From positions 310,001-374,000 of the forward strand of contig NZ_JOCT01000004.1 of assembly GCF_000717875.1 (NCBI RefSeq): a stretch of 64,000 nucleotides of DNA. Direction: 5' to 3'. Shown here piece by piece: positions 35,733 through 43,480 of this stretch. Source of the DNA: Streptomyces sp. NRRL S-455 (lineage in GTDB: Bacteria; Actinomycetota; Actinomycetes; Streptomycetales; Streptomycetaceae). Under the pieces are notes generated by a model. The model did not search any database. It saw only the letters and a program-made list of their open reading frames with translations, and was not told the DNA's origin. Numbering within the stretch: the first letter of the stretch is position 1; every line of letters begins with the position of its first letter. Both the position numbers and the translations under genes were made by a program.

Positions 35733-36609
35733 TCGGCTCACCGTCCTGAAGACCTACAAGCTGTACGTGGGCGGCAAGTTCCCGCGTTCCGAGAGCGGCC
35801 GGGTGTACGAGGTGACCGACGCGAAGGGCAACTGGCTGGCCAACGCCCCCCTCTCCTCCCGCAAGGACGCCCGGGACGCGGTCGTCGCGGCCCGCAAGGC
35901 GTTCGGCGCCTGGTCGGGCGCGACGGCGTACAACCGCGGCCAGGTGCTCTACCGGGTCGCCGAGATGCTGGAGGGCCGCCGCGACCAGTTCGTGCGCGAG
36001 GTGGCCGAGGCCGAAGGGCTGTCGAAGTCCAAGTCCGCGGCGGTCGTGGACGCCACGATCGACCGCTGGGTCTGGTACGCGGGCTGGACCGACAAGATCG
36101 CCCAGGTGATCGGCGGCGGCAACCCGGTCGCGGGCCCCTTCTTCAACCTCTCCTCCCCCGAGCCGACGGGCGTGGTCGCGGTGCTGGCCCCGCAGGAGTC
36201 GTCGTTCCTGGGCCTGGTGTCGGTGCTCGCCCCCGTGATCGCCACGGGGAACACGGCGGTCGTGGTGGCGAGCGAGAAGGCCCCGCTCCCGGCCCTGTCC
36301 CTGGCCGAGGTGCTGGCCACCTCGGACGTCCCCGGCGGCGTCGTCAACGTCCTCTCGGGCCGCACGGCGGAGATCGCCACCCCGCTGGCGGCCCACCAGG
36401 ACGTCAACGCGATCGACCTGGCGGGCGCCGACGAGGAGCTGGCGAAGGAACTGGAGATCGCGGCCACCGACAACCTCAAGCGCGTTCTCCGTCCACAGCC
36501 TGTGGATTACGCGGAGACGCCCGGTATCGAGCGCATGACGGCGTTCCTGGAGACGAAAACGGTCTGGCACCCCACGGGGTCACTGGGCGCGTCCGGTTCC
36601 TCGTACTAG
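35725..36609 (+). CDS. Truncated, non-catalytic aldehyde dehydrogenase homologue
   Basis: A 294-aa protein homologous to the N-terminal (coenzyme-binding) part of ALDHs (YKLYVGGKFPRSESGRVYEV, ARKAFGAWSGATAYNRGQVLYRVAEML, EPTGVVAVLAPQESSFLGLVSVLAPVIATGNTAVVVASEKAPLPAL). It ends after the region that should contain the GSTxxG loop; there is no ELGGK Glu and no catalytic Cys. The GST motif position reads DLAGADEEL. It is therefore probably a structural or regulatory partner of the preceding enzyme. The same catalytic plus dead-domain pairing is fused in one chain in ALDH16 proteins. The genes overlap by 8 nt. Confidence 0.85.
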   Translation: MSDRLTVLKTYKLYVGGKFPRSESGRVYEVTDAKGNWLANAPLSSRKDARDAVVAARKAFGAWSGATAYNRGQVLYRVAEMLEGRRDQFVREVAEAEGLSKSKSAAVVDATIDRWVWYAGWTDKIAQVIGGGNPVAGPFFNLSSPEPTGVVAVLAPQESSFLGLVSVLAPVIATGNTAVVVASEKAPLPALSLAEVLATSDVPGGVVNVLSGRTAEIATPLAAHQDVNAIDLAGADEELAKELEIAATDNLKRVLRPQPVDYAETPGIERMTAFLETKTVWHPTGSLGASGSSY

Positions 36610-36635
36610 CCCCGCGTCCGCCGCCTCCATAGGGA

Positions 36636-36671
36636 AGTCCCGGCCCTCCGCCGTCCAGGAGAGCCGGGACT
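36636..36671. terminator. Terminator at the end of the deoC-ALDH operon
   Basis: AGTCCCGGC with its perfect complement GCCGGGACT, an 18-nt loop, 27 bp after the ALDH-like stop and before the convergent small secreted gene. Confidence 0.7.
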
Positions 36672-36719
36672 CTCGCGTGGGCGAGCGCTGCCCGTCAGAG
36701 GCCCCGCCGGGGCGGTGAA

Positions 36720-37058
36720 CTACCGCGAGCGCGGCTTGGTGACCTGCCCCGCCACCGGGACACTCCCGATCGACGGAGCCTGCGCCACCGGCCCCGTCAC
36801 CGCCCGGGACTCCACCGGCTTGAAGTCCGCGACCTGGGTGCCGACCCCGTTGTCGAGCGGGTCGACTCCCGTGCCGGCGAGCGGGTTGGGCTTGAGGTCC
36901 GCGACCGGGCCGGTGATGTGGCCCAGGGTGTCGGTCGCGGTCCGGGCGGCGTCCGCCGCGGCCGTCGCCGCGCCCGCCCCCAGTGCCGCGCCCGCGAGCG
37001 CGAGGACGGCCAGGGCGTGCCGGGCGGCCGGCTTCCCGGGAGAGTCGTGTCGGGCCAT
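36720..37058 (-). CDS. Small secreted protein, paralogue of the one at 42986
   Basis: A 112-aa protein with a signal peptide (HALAVLALAGAALGAGAATAAA, cleavage near residue 35). The mature part is short, about 75 residues, rich in Pro, Val and Gly, with no Cys (DLKPNPLAGTGVDPLD, GPVAQAPSIGSVPVAGQV). The arrangement (signal, AART-T-T-LG-I, then proline-rich repeats) resembles the product of 42986-43339. ATG 37058 follows AAGGTGGC. Function is unknown. Confidence 0.7.
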   Translation of the reverse strand: MARHDSPGKPAARHALAVLALAGAALGAGAATAAADAARTATDTLGHITGPVADLKPNPLAGTGVDPLDNGVGTQVADFKPVESRAVTGPVAQAPSIGSVPVAGQVTKPRSR

Positions 37059-37183
37059 CGCTGCCACCTTCTGACGCACGGGGTGATCGGAGCGGCACAC
37101 AGCGTAGTTGAGATGTGACGCGCGCATCAAAGGCACCCCGCGGGGTCGTACGGTGCCCGGTGGATGCCTCACACTGGTGTCCC

Positions 37184-37819
37184 GTGAGTTCCCCTCTCCC
37201 CATACCGACGCGAGTCGTGCTGCTCTGCGGCCCCTCCGGCTCCGGCAAGTCCCTCCTCGCGGCCCGCTCCGGCCTCCCGGTGCTGCGGCTCGACGACTTC
37301 TACAAGGAGGGCGACGACCCGACGCTGCCGCTGGTGGCGGGGAGTTCCGACATCGACTGGGATCATCCGGGTTCGTGGGACGCGGACACCGCCGTCGCCG
37401 CGATCACCCGGCTGTGCCGCACGGGCCGTACGGACGTGCCCGTCTACGACATCGCGCTCAGCGCCCGGACCGGCGAGGAGACGCTCGACATCGGACGGAC
37501 CCCGCTGTTCATCGCGGAGGGCATCTTCGCCGCGGAGATCGTCACGCGCTGCCGGGACCTCGGGGTCCTCGCCGACGCGCTGTGCCTGAGCCGCGGCCCG
37601 GTGAAGACGTTCCGCCGCCGCTTCCTGCGGGACCTCAGGGAAGGCCGCAAGTCGGTGCCGTTCCTGCTGCGGCGCGGCTGGCGGCTGATGCGTGAGGAGC
37701 GTTCGATCATCGCCAGGCAGACCGCGCTCGGCGCGTACGCCTGTGACCGGGACGAGGCGATGGGCCGGCTGGCGGCGGCAGCGGCGGGCCGGTGCGCGAG
37801 TCTGCGTACGGCGGCCTGA
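37184..37819 (+). CDS. Uridine-kinase-like P-loop phosphotransferase
   Basis: A 211-aa P-loop kinase. The Walker A motif VVLLCGPSGSGKS is near the start. LRLDDFYKEGDDPTLP is the typical uridine kinase DDFY motif, and DIDWDHPGSWD corresponds to the nucleoside-binding segment. FIAEGIFAAE and RRFLRDLREGRK form the lid. Phosphorylation of uridine/cytidine with ATP or GTP fits the nucleoside theme of the region, although no CTACGCGCGTAG site precedes it. GTG 37184 is chosen; the upstream frame to 37115 lacks a ribosome site. Confidence 0.85.
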   Translation: MSSPLPIPTRVVLLCGPSGSGKSLLAARSGLPVLRLDDFYKEGDDPTLPLVAGSSDIDWDHPGSWDADTAVAAITRLCRTGRTDVPVYDIALSARTGEETLDIGRTPLFIAEGIFAAEIVTRCRDLGVLADALCLSRGPVKTFRRRFLRDLREGRKSVPFLLRRGWRLMREERSIIARQTALGAYACDRDEAMGRLAAAAAGRCASLRTAA

Positions 37820-37844
37820 GCGAGCGGCGCACGGACGAAAAGGA

Positions 37845-37883
37845 AGCGGGACTGGACGGACCCCCCGGCCCTCCAGTCCCGCT
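37845..37883. terminator. Hairpin terminator between kinase and sigQ
   Basis: A 12-bp stem AGCGGGACTGGA / TCCAGTCCCGCT with a 15-nt loop, 25 bp after the kinase stop. The remaining 137 bp to sigQ are C-rich and hold no feature I recognise. Confidence 0.7.
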
Positions 37884-38020
37884 CCTGTGTTCCCCCGTTG
37901 TCCTCCCCCGATTCCCCCGCTTTCCTGCACTTTCCCGAAGGTGACGCCCCCCAGCGTCTCTTCAGGTCCCCCGTGGACCCTCGTTCCCCCGTGGGCCCCT
38001 CTTGGTGCTTCCCCCAGCCT

Positions 38021-38773
38021 TCAGGCGACGAGCTCGCCGAAGGCGTCCTCCTCGTCACGGCCGAAGCTGAGGACCTCGTCCTCGCGCAGCCGGCGGAGCG
38101 ACCGCCAGATGCTGGACTTCACCGTGCCGACACTGATGTCGAGGATCTCCGCGATCTCCGGATCCGTGCGGCCCTCGTAGTAACGCAGGACCAGCATGGT
38201 GCGCTGGAGCTCGGGCAGCCGGGCCAGCGCCTGCCACAGGACCGCGCGCAGCTCGGTGCCGCGCATCGCGTCCGTGTCGCCGGGCGTCTCCGGCAGTTCC
38301 TCGGTCGGGTACTCGTTGAGCTTGCGGCGCCGCCAGGCGCTGATGTGCAGGTTGGTCATGGTGCGGCGGAGGTATCCGCCGACCGCGGCCTTGTCACTGA
38401 TCCGGTCCCACGCCCGGTAGGTCGAGAACAGCGCGCTCTGCAGCAGGTCCTCGGCCTCGAAGCGGTCGCCGGTGAGGTGGTAGGCGGTGGCGTACAGGGA
38501 GGCGCGGCGCTCCTGGACGTAGGCGGTGAACTCCGCCTCCGACAGCGAGCGGCGCTCCCCCGGGTCCTCCCTGTACGCGGCTCCCCCGTGAGCCCCCTTG
38601 CCGTCCCCCGTACGAGCGTCAACCACCGTCATGAACCCGGTGTGCTGACGCCCGGTGCCGCGAGCGCACCCCCGCCCGCTCACGGCACCGGACTTCTCTG
38701 TCCCCCGGCCCCCGTTCACGTCGTGCAGACGCGTGATCACTGCGCTGGTCGTGGTGCCGTGCAGTGTGCTCAT
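38021..38773 (-). CDS. sigQ: ECF sigma factor SigQ
   Basis: A 250-aa group IV sigma factor. Region 2 reads FTAYVQERRASLYATAYHLTGDRFEAEDLLQSALFSTYRAWDRI. Region 4 reads LPELQRTMLVLRYYEGRTDPEIAEILDISVGTVKSSIWRSLRRL. The SASd/YATAYH form places it in the SigE-like (SigE family/ECF39-like) class. The start MSTLHG at 38773 has GGGGGG six nt upstream; ATG 38632 would give 203 aa and lacks a ribosome site. It is divergent from afsQ1, and in S. coelicolor SigQ is a target of AfsQ1 that counteracts antibiotic induction (established knowledge). A perfect AfsQ1 box lies in the 237-bp shared promoter region. Confidence 0.9.
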   Translation of the reverse strand: MSTLHGTTTSAVITRLHDVNGGRGTEKSGAVSGRGCARGTGRQHTGFMTVVDARTGDGKGAHGGAAYREDPGERRSLSEAEFTAYVQERRASLYATAYHLTGDRFEAEDLLQSALFSTYRAWDRISDKAAVGGYLRRTMTNLHISAWRRRKLNEYPTEELPETPGDTDAMRGTELRAVLWQALARLPELQRTMLVLRYYEGRTDPEIAEILDISVGTVKSSIWRSLRRLREDEVLSFGRDEEDAFGELVA

Positions 38774-38882
38774 CTCGCGCCCCCCGTCGTGGACTTCCGG
38801 TGTGCGGCCCGCCGTCCGGGCGGGCTTTCCTGCTTGTGCCGAATAGATTGCCGCGGCACTTTCATCGCCGTGTCCGCCGACT

Positions 38883-38898
38883 GTCACAGAGCTGTCAC
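38883..38898. promoter_or_regulatory. AfsQ1 box between sigQ and afsQ1
   Basis: GTCAC-AGAGCT-GTCAC is an exact match to the GTNAC-N6-GTNAC direct-repeat consensus described for S. coelicolor AfsQ1. It lies 110 bp from the sigQ start and 113 bp from the afsQ1 start, which fits control of both. Confidence 0.8.
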
Positions 38899-39010
38899 AG
38901 GGCCCGGCCACAGGGTGGCCCCGGGTCGTACACAGGCGCCGGCGGCAGGCGCGGCCGTCATCTCGGCCCACGGGTCGAACCCCGCCCCCTCCATGGGCCA
39001 GAATGAGCCC

Positions 39011-39688
39011 GTGCCTTCCCTGTTGCTGATCGAGGACGACGACGCCATCCGGACGGCCCTGGAGCTCTCTCTGACGCGCCAGGGGCACCGTGTGGCGACC
39101 GCTGCCAGCGGTGAGGACGGTCTGAAGCTGCTTCGCGAGCAGCGGCCGGATCTGATCGTGCTGGATGTGATGCTGCCCGGCATCGACGGGTTCGAGGTGT
39201 GCCGGCGTATCCGGCGCACGGACCAGTTGCCGATCATTCTGCTGACCGCGCGCAGCGACGACATCGACGTGGTCGTCGGACTGGAGTCCGGTGCCGACGA
39301 CTATGTCGTCAAGCCGGTGCAGGGGCGGGTGCTCGACGCCCGGATCCGGGCCGTGCTGCGGCGCGGCGAACGGGAGTCCAACGACGCGGCGACGTTCGGC
39401 AGTCTCGTCATCGACCGCTCGGCGATGACCGTGACGAAGAACGGCGAGGACCTCCAGCTCACGCCGACCGAGCTGCGGCTGTTGCTGGAGCTGAGCCGGC
39501 GGCCGGGGCAGGCGCTGTCCCGGCAGCAGTTGCTGCGGCTGGTGTGGGAGCACGACTACCTGGGTGACTCCCGGCTGGTGGACGCCTGCGTCCAGCGGCT
39601 GCGCGCCAAGGTCGAGGACGTGCCGTCCTCACCGACCCTGATCCGTACCGTGCGTGGGGTCGGCTACCGGCTGGACGCGCCTCAGTGA
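39011..39688 (+). CDS. afsQ1: OmpR/PhoB-type response regulator AfsQ1
   Basis: A 225-aa regulator. The receiver domain has acidic pocket EDDDA, phospho-acceptor Asp52 in LIVLDVMLPG, Thr in ILLTARS and Lys in YVVKPV. The winged-HTH output has LQLTPTELRLLLELSRRPGQALSRQQLL and LVDACVQRLRAKVED, ending RTVRGVGYRLD. GTG 39011 is the usual start; an ATG six codons earlier (38993) is in frame. It is co-transcribed with afsQ2, overlapping by 4 nt. In S. coelicolor it responds to nitrogen source (glutamate) and activates antibiotic pathway regulators (established). Confidence 0.95.
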   Translation: MPSLLLIEDDDAIRTALELSLTRQGHRVATAASGEDGLKLLREQRPDLIVLDVMLPGIDGFEVCRRIRRTDQLPIILLTARSDDIDVVVGLESGADDYVVKPVQGRVLDARIRAVLRRGERESNDAATFGSLVIDRSAMTVTKNGEDLQLTPTELRLLLELSRRPGQALSRQQLLRLVWEHDYLGDSRLVDACVQRLRAKVEDVPSSPTLIRTVRGVGYRLDAPQ

Positions 39689-41295
39689 CACAGGGGCACC
39701 AAGGGGGGGCCCGCGGCTGGACCGCGGCGCGCAAGGGGGTCTGGTCGCGGCTGCGCTTCACCAGCCTGCGACTGCGGCTGGTCGTCGTGTTCGGACTGGT
39801 GGCGCTGACGGCCGCCGTGTCCGCGTCCGGCATCGCGTACTGGCTCAACCGTGAGGCCGTGCTGACGCGGGCCCAGGACGCGGTGCTGCGCGACTTCGAG
39901 CAGGAGATGCAGAACCGGGCGGGCGCGCTGCCCGGGCATCCGACGCAGGACGAGTTGCAGCACACCGCCGGCCAGATGGCGGGCAGCGACCAGCGTTTCA
40001 GCGTGCTGCTGGTCGCCACGGACGCCGAGGGCAGGTCCGTCTACGGCAGCTCCGGCGGACTGAACAGCTTCTCGCTGCGGGACGTTCCGGCCTCGCTGCG
40101 CACGGCGGTGAACAAGAAGCAGGAGGTCGACGGGGGCAACAAGCAGCCGTACCACCTGTACTGGCAGCGGGTCGTCGACCACGACACCCCGTACCTGGTG
40201 GCCGGGTCCCGGGTGATCGGCGGCGGTCCGACCGGCTACATGCTGAAGTCGCTGGAACCCGAGGCCAAGGACCTGAACTCGCTCGCCTGGTCGCTGGGGA
40301 TCGCCACGGGGCTCGCGCTGATCGGCTCGGCGCTGCTCGCGCAGGCCGCGGCGACGACGGTGCTGAAGCCGGTGCAGCGGCTCGGGACGGCCGCGCGGCG
40401 GCTCGGCGAGGGCAAGCTGGACACCCGGCTGCGGGTCTCCGGGACCGACGAACTCGCCGATCTGTCCCGGACGTTCAACAACGCGGCCGAGGCACTGGAG
40501 AAGCGGGTCGCCGACATGGCCGCGCGGGACGAGGCGTCCCGGCGGTTCGTGGCGGACATGAGCCACGAGCTGCGGACGCCGCTCACCGCGATCACCGCCG
40601 TGACGGAGGTGCTGGAGGAGGAGCTGGAGGCGGAGACCGGGAGCATGGACCCGATGATCGAACCGGCCGTACGGCTGGTGGTCAGCGAGACCCGGCGCCT
40701 GAACGACCTGGTGGAGAACCTGATGGAGGTCACCCGCTTCGACGCGGGCACCGCCCGGCTGGTCCTGGACGACGTCGACATCGCCGACCAGATCACCGCG
40801 TGCATCGACGCCCGGGCCTGGCTGGACGCGGTCGAACTGGACGCCGAGCGCGGCATCCACGCCCGCCTGGATCCGCGCCGGCTGGACGTCATCCTGGCCA
40901 ACCTGATCGGCAACGCGCTGAAGCACGGCGGCTCGCCGGTCCGGGTGTCCGTACGCGAGGACGACGATTCGCTCGTCATCGAGGTGCAGGACCACGGGCC
41001 CGGCATCCCCGAGGACGTCCTGCCGCACGTCTTCGACCGGTTCTACAAGGCCAGCGCCTCCCGGCCGCGCTCCGAGGGCAGCGGCCTGGGTCTGTCCATC
41101 GCCCTGGAGAACGCCCACATCCACGGTGGTGAGATCACCGCGGCCAACTCAGCCGACTCGGGCGCGGTGTTCACGCTGCGGCTCCCGCGCGGCACGGTCG
41201 CTCCGGAGGAGCGGCCCGCCGAGGGCGAGCGGCAGCCCGGGGAAGACGCCGACGCCGGCCGGACGGGCGGCGAGGACGCGAAGAGGGACGCCTGA
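39685..41295 (+). CDS. afsQ2: Sensor histidine kinase AfsQ2
   Basis: A 536-aa membrane kinase. TM1 is at about 30-52, with an extracellular sensor of about 145 residues (containing QDAVLRDFEQEMQNRAG and DHDTPYLVAGSRVIGG). TM2 is at about 197-220, followed by HAMP. The H-box FVADMSHELRTPLTAI has His294. The N-box is VILANLIGNALKHGG, with G1 DHGPGIPED, F and G2 GSGLGLSIA. It starts at a GTG whose GTGA overlaps the afsQ1 stop. It phosphorylates AfsQ1. An acidic, Glu/Gly-rich C-terminal tail follows the ATPase domain. Confidence 0.95.
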   Translation: MTQGHQGGARGWTAARKGVWSRLRFTSLRLRLVVVFGLVALTAAVSASGIAYWLNREAVLTRAQDAVLRDFEQEMQNRAGALPGHPTQDELQHTAGQMAGSDQRFSVLLVATDAEGRSVYGSSGGLNSFSLRDVPASLRTAVNKKQEVDGGNKQPYHLYWQRVVDHDTPYLVAGSRVIGGGPTGYMLKSLEPEAKDLNSLAWSLGIATGLALIGSALLAQAAATTVLKPVQRLGTAARRLGEGKLDTRLRVSGTDELADLSRTFNNAAEALEKRVADMAARDEASRRFVADMSHELRTPLTAITAVTEVLEEELEAETGSMDPMIEPAVRLVVSETRRLNDLVENLMEVTRFDAGTARLVLDDVDIADQITACIDARAWLDAVELDAERGIHARLDPRRLDVILANLIGNALKHGGSPVRVSVREDDDSLVIEVQDHGPGIPEDVLPHVFDRFYKASASRPRSEGSGLGLSIALENAHIHGGEITAANSADSGAVFTLRLPRGTVAPEERPAEGERQPGEDADAGRTGGEDAKRDA

Positions 41296-41957
41296 TGACC
41301 GTACGCCGCTCACCGACCGCCTCCCCTGCCGCGCGGATCCCACGGAAGCGTCTCGTGGCCGCCGCGCGGCTCGGTGCCGTGTCCGGGCTGGCCGTGCTGC
41401 TCGCCGGGTGCGGGATACGGGCCACGGAGGTGCCGACGAACTACGGGCCCGCCCCGTCGCGGGTGCGGTGTTCGCTCGGCGAACCGGACCTGGCGGCGCA
41501 GGCCGCCCGGGGGCTGCCGGTGCAGGTGTTCCTGCTGTGCGGGTCCTCGCTCGTGACCGTCGACCGGACCGTGCGGGTCCCGGGCGGCGCGGCCGACTCC
41601 GAGCGGCGCGTTCTGGTGGCGCAGGGCCTGCTGGACGAGCTCGCGGCACCGCCGTCACCCGCGGAGAAGGAGGCCGGCTACAGCACGGACGTACGCGACG
41701 GCATCACCGTCGGCGGCCCCCGGGGCGGCGAGCCGGAGGACACGCTGCGGCTGAGCATGGCCCCGGGCCGCCTCACCTCGTACGCCCTCGCCCAGATCGT
41801 CTGCACCTTCTCCGACTCCACGGCCGCCGAGGGCGACGGCTCCGTGGTGCTGGGCGGCCCGGGCACGGGGCCCCCGCGGCGCTACGAGTGCACCGACGAG
41901 GTACGGGCCCGCCCGGGCAGCAAGGAACCGCCGTCCAGGGACGTGGCCGGGGAGTGA
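41295..41957 (+). CDS. Lipoprotein of the afsQ operon
   Basis: A 220-aa predicted lipoprotein. A twin-arginine-poor basic N-terminus and hydrophobic stretch VSGLAVLLAGC give the lipobox LAGC. The mature region contains VQVFLLCGSSLVTVDRTV and an LLDELAAPPSPAEKEAGYSTDV segment that looks like a GerMN-type domain. TGATG couples it to afsQ2 by a 1-nt overlap. It is probably a surface partner of the AfsQ2 sensor, as inferred from tight coupling. It corresponds by gene order to the third gene of the afsQ operon. Confidence 0.85.
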   Translation: MTVRRSPTASPAARIPRKRLVAAARLGAVSGLAVLLAGCGIRATEVPTNYGPAPSRVRCSLGEPDLAAQAARGLPVQVFLLCGSSLVTVDRTVRVPGGAADSERRVLVAQGLLDELAAPPSPAEKEAGYSTDVRDGITVGGPRGGEPEDTLRLSMAPGRLTSYALAQIVCTFSDSTAAEGDGSVVLGGPGTGPPRRYECTDEVRARPGSKEPPSRDVAGE

Positions 41958-42042
41958 CACGGCCGGGCTGTGGCGCATGCCTCACAGGGCTGCCGGGGGT
42001 GGTCCCGGAACCGATCGTGCCGGAGACCGCGTCTAGGGGGAC

Positions 42043-42627
42043 GTGCAGCGTCAAGGCTCCATCGGCGGCAGCGCCGCGTTCCGCATCCGTGTGACAGGAG
42101 GTGTCCTCCTTGTCGCACACCTCGCGTTCGTCGCCTGGTTCACGCTGCGGCCACTGGACGTGCCCTGGGTGATGCCCGCCAATCTGCGGCCGTTCGACGG
42201 CCTGCGGGCCGATCTCGCCCTGGGCTGGGCCGAGGCGGCCCGCCGGATCGGCGGAGGACTGGTCCTGCTCGCTCCGCTGGGCGTGCTGCTGCCCATGGCG
42301 AGCGGCAGACTGACCGCCTCACCGTGGGCGTCCCTGCTGAACACCGTCACCGCCGGCGCCCTGCTGTCGCTGGGCATCGAACTGCTCCAGACCGGCGTTC
42401 CCGGCCAGGTCGTCGACATCGACTCGCTGTTCCTGAACACCGCGGGCGTGGCCCTCGCGCACGTCGCGCTCGTCCCGGCCGGACGTTCCTGGCTGCGCCG
42501 CCGTACCCTCGCGCGCCTGCCGCGTACGGCGCTCCCTCCGGAGGAGCCGGCTCAGGGTCGGACCCCGACGATTCCCAGGGTCGGGATCGCCCCGTGGAGT
42601 GACGCTTTACCCCCTTCGTCCCCGTAG
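42043..42627 (+). CDS. VanZ-family membrane protein
   Basis: A 194-aa protein with four hydrophobic helices. It has the VanZ pattern VTGGVLLVAHLAFVAWFTLRPL, NLRPFDGLR, GGGLVLLAPLGVLLP and SLGIELLQTGVPGQVVDIDSLFLNTAG, where the S/GIELLQ and D-D-x-x-N-x-x-G residues are family hallmarks. The prototype VanZ gives low-level teicoplanin resistance; the chromosomal role is unknown. GTG 42043 follows TAGGGGG. A Pro-rich tail follows the last helix. Confidence 0.87.
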   Translation: MQRQGSIGGSAAFRIRVTGGVLLVAHLAFVAWFTLRPLDVPWVMPANLRPFDGLRADLALGWAEAARRIGGGLVLLAPLGVLLPMASGRLTASPWASLLNTVTAGALLSLGIELLQTGVPGQVVDIDSLFLNTAGVALAHVALVPAGRSWLRRRTLARLPRTALPPEEPAQGRTPTIPRVGIAPWSDALPPSSP

Positions 42628-42691
42628 CGTGGAGTGCAGATGGGGTACTCGGATGAGAGGCCTCACACCGACGCTCACGAAGGAGTCGCAC

Positions 42692-42904
42692 ATGTCCCGC
42701 CTCACCCGCCCCACCGACGGCCGCATGATCGGCGGAGTGTGCGCCGCACTGGCACGGCGCTTCGGCACCTCCGTCACAACGATGCGGGTGATCTTCCTGG
42801 TCTCGTGCCTGCTGCCGGGGCCGCAGTTCCTGCTGTACATCGCGCTGTGGATCCTGCTGCCTTCGGAGAGCAAGGTGCAGAGCAAGGCCCAGACGGCCTG
42901 GTAG
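42692..42904 (+). CDS. PspC-domain protein
   Basis: A 70-aa protein consisting of one PspC module: LTRPTDGRMIGGVCAALARRFGTSVTTMRVIFLV, then a hydrophobic helix PGPQFLLYIALWILLP, and a short tail. PspC is a membrane-stress component. An AAGGAG site lies 8 nt before ATG 42692. It is followed by a terminator hairpin at 42923. Confidence 0.92.
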   Translation: MSRLTRPTDGRMIGGVCAALARRFGTSVTTMRVIFLVSCLLPGPQFLLYIALWILLPSESKVQSKAQTAW

Positions 42905-42922
42905 CCGCCCGTCGCGGAAACA

Positions 42923-42963
42923 CCGATGGGGCGCACCCTGTCTCCAGGGGTGCGCCCCATCGG
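42923..42963. terminator. Bidirectional terminator between pspC and the secreted gene
   Basis: A 16-bp perfect stem CCGATGGGGCGCACCC with a 9-nt loop lies between convergent stops at 42904 and 42986. Confidence 0.85.
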
Positions 42964-42985
42964 CGTGTGTCCGCGGGTGGGAGGC

Positions 42986-43339
42986 TCAGGCGACCGGAAG
43001 GCCCTTCACCGGCAGCCCCTTCGCCGGGACGCCCTTGGTCGGCAGCCCGCCGAGCAGCTTGCCGGCCTGGCCGGTCGGGTCCTTGGGGAGCGCCTGCTTG
43101 CCGGAGGGCTTGGCGCCGGCGAGACCGCCGCCGGCCAAGGTCTTGCCCTGGCCCAGCGCCTCGCCCGAGTCCGGCACCGTGCGGGAGAGCTGCTCCGCCG
43201 GGAGCGCCTGGGTGACGGTCTCCAGCGTCCGGGCGGTGTCGGGGACGGCCGGGGCGGCGTTGGCGACGCCCGCACCGGCGGCGGCGAAGGCGGCACCGAG
43301 AGCGGCGACACCGAGGGACTTGGCAGCAGACTGCTTCAT
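42986..43339 (-). CDS. Small secreted protein with GLP repeats
   Basis: A 117-aa protein. The signal peptide is MKQSAAKSLGVAALGAAFAAAGAGVANA. A mature part with TARTLETVTQALPAEQL follows, then Gly/Lys/Pro-rich repeats at the C-terminus (LPTKGVPAKGLPVKGLPVA, period five). There is no Cys and no anchor. It resembles the 36720-37058 product in layout. ATG 43339 follows GCGAGGACG. Function is unknown; the low complexity suggests a structural wall-associated peptide. Confidence 0.75.
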   Translation of the reverse strand: MKQSAAKSLGVAALGAAFAAAGAGVANAAPAVPDTARTLETVTQALPAEQLSRTVPDSGEALGQGKTLAGGGLAGAKPSGKQALPKDPTGQAGKLLGGLPTKGVPAKGLPVKGLPVA

Positions 43340-43480
43340 GAAAACGCGTCCTCGCAATGGGATGACGTGGTGTGTGGCGGTCCGGCGACCGTAGACACGC
43401 GACTCCGTCCGCCGCAAACATCGAAATGCGGACGGCTTGTGAACGCCGCCCGCATTCCCCGTGTGCCAGTTACCCCCGGA

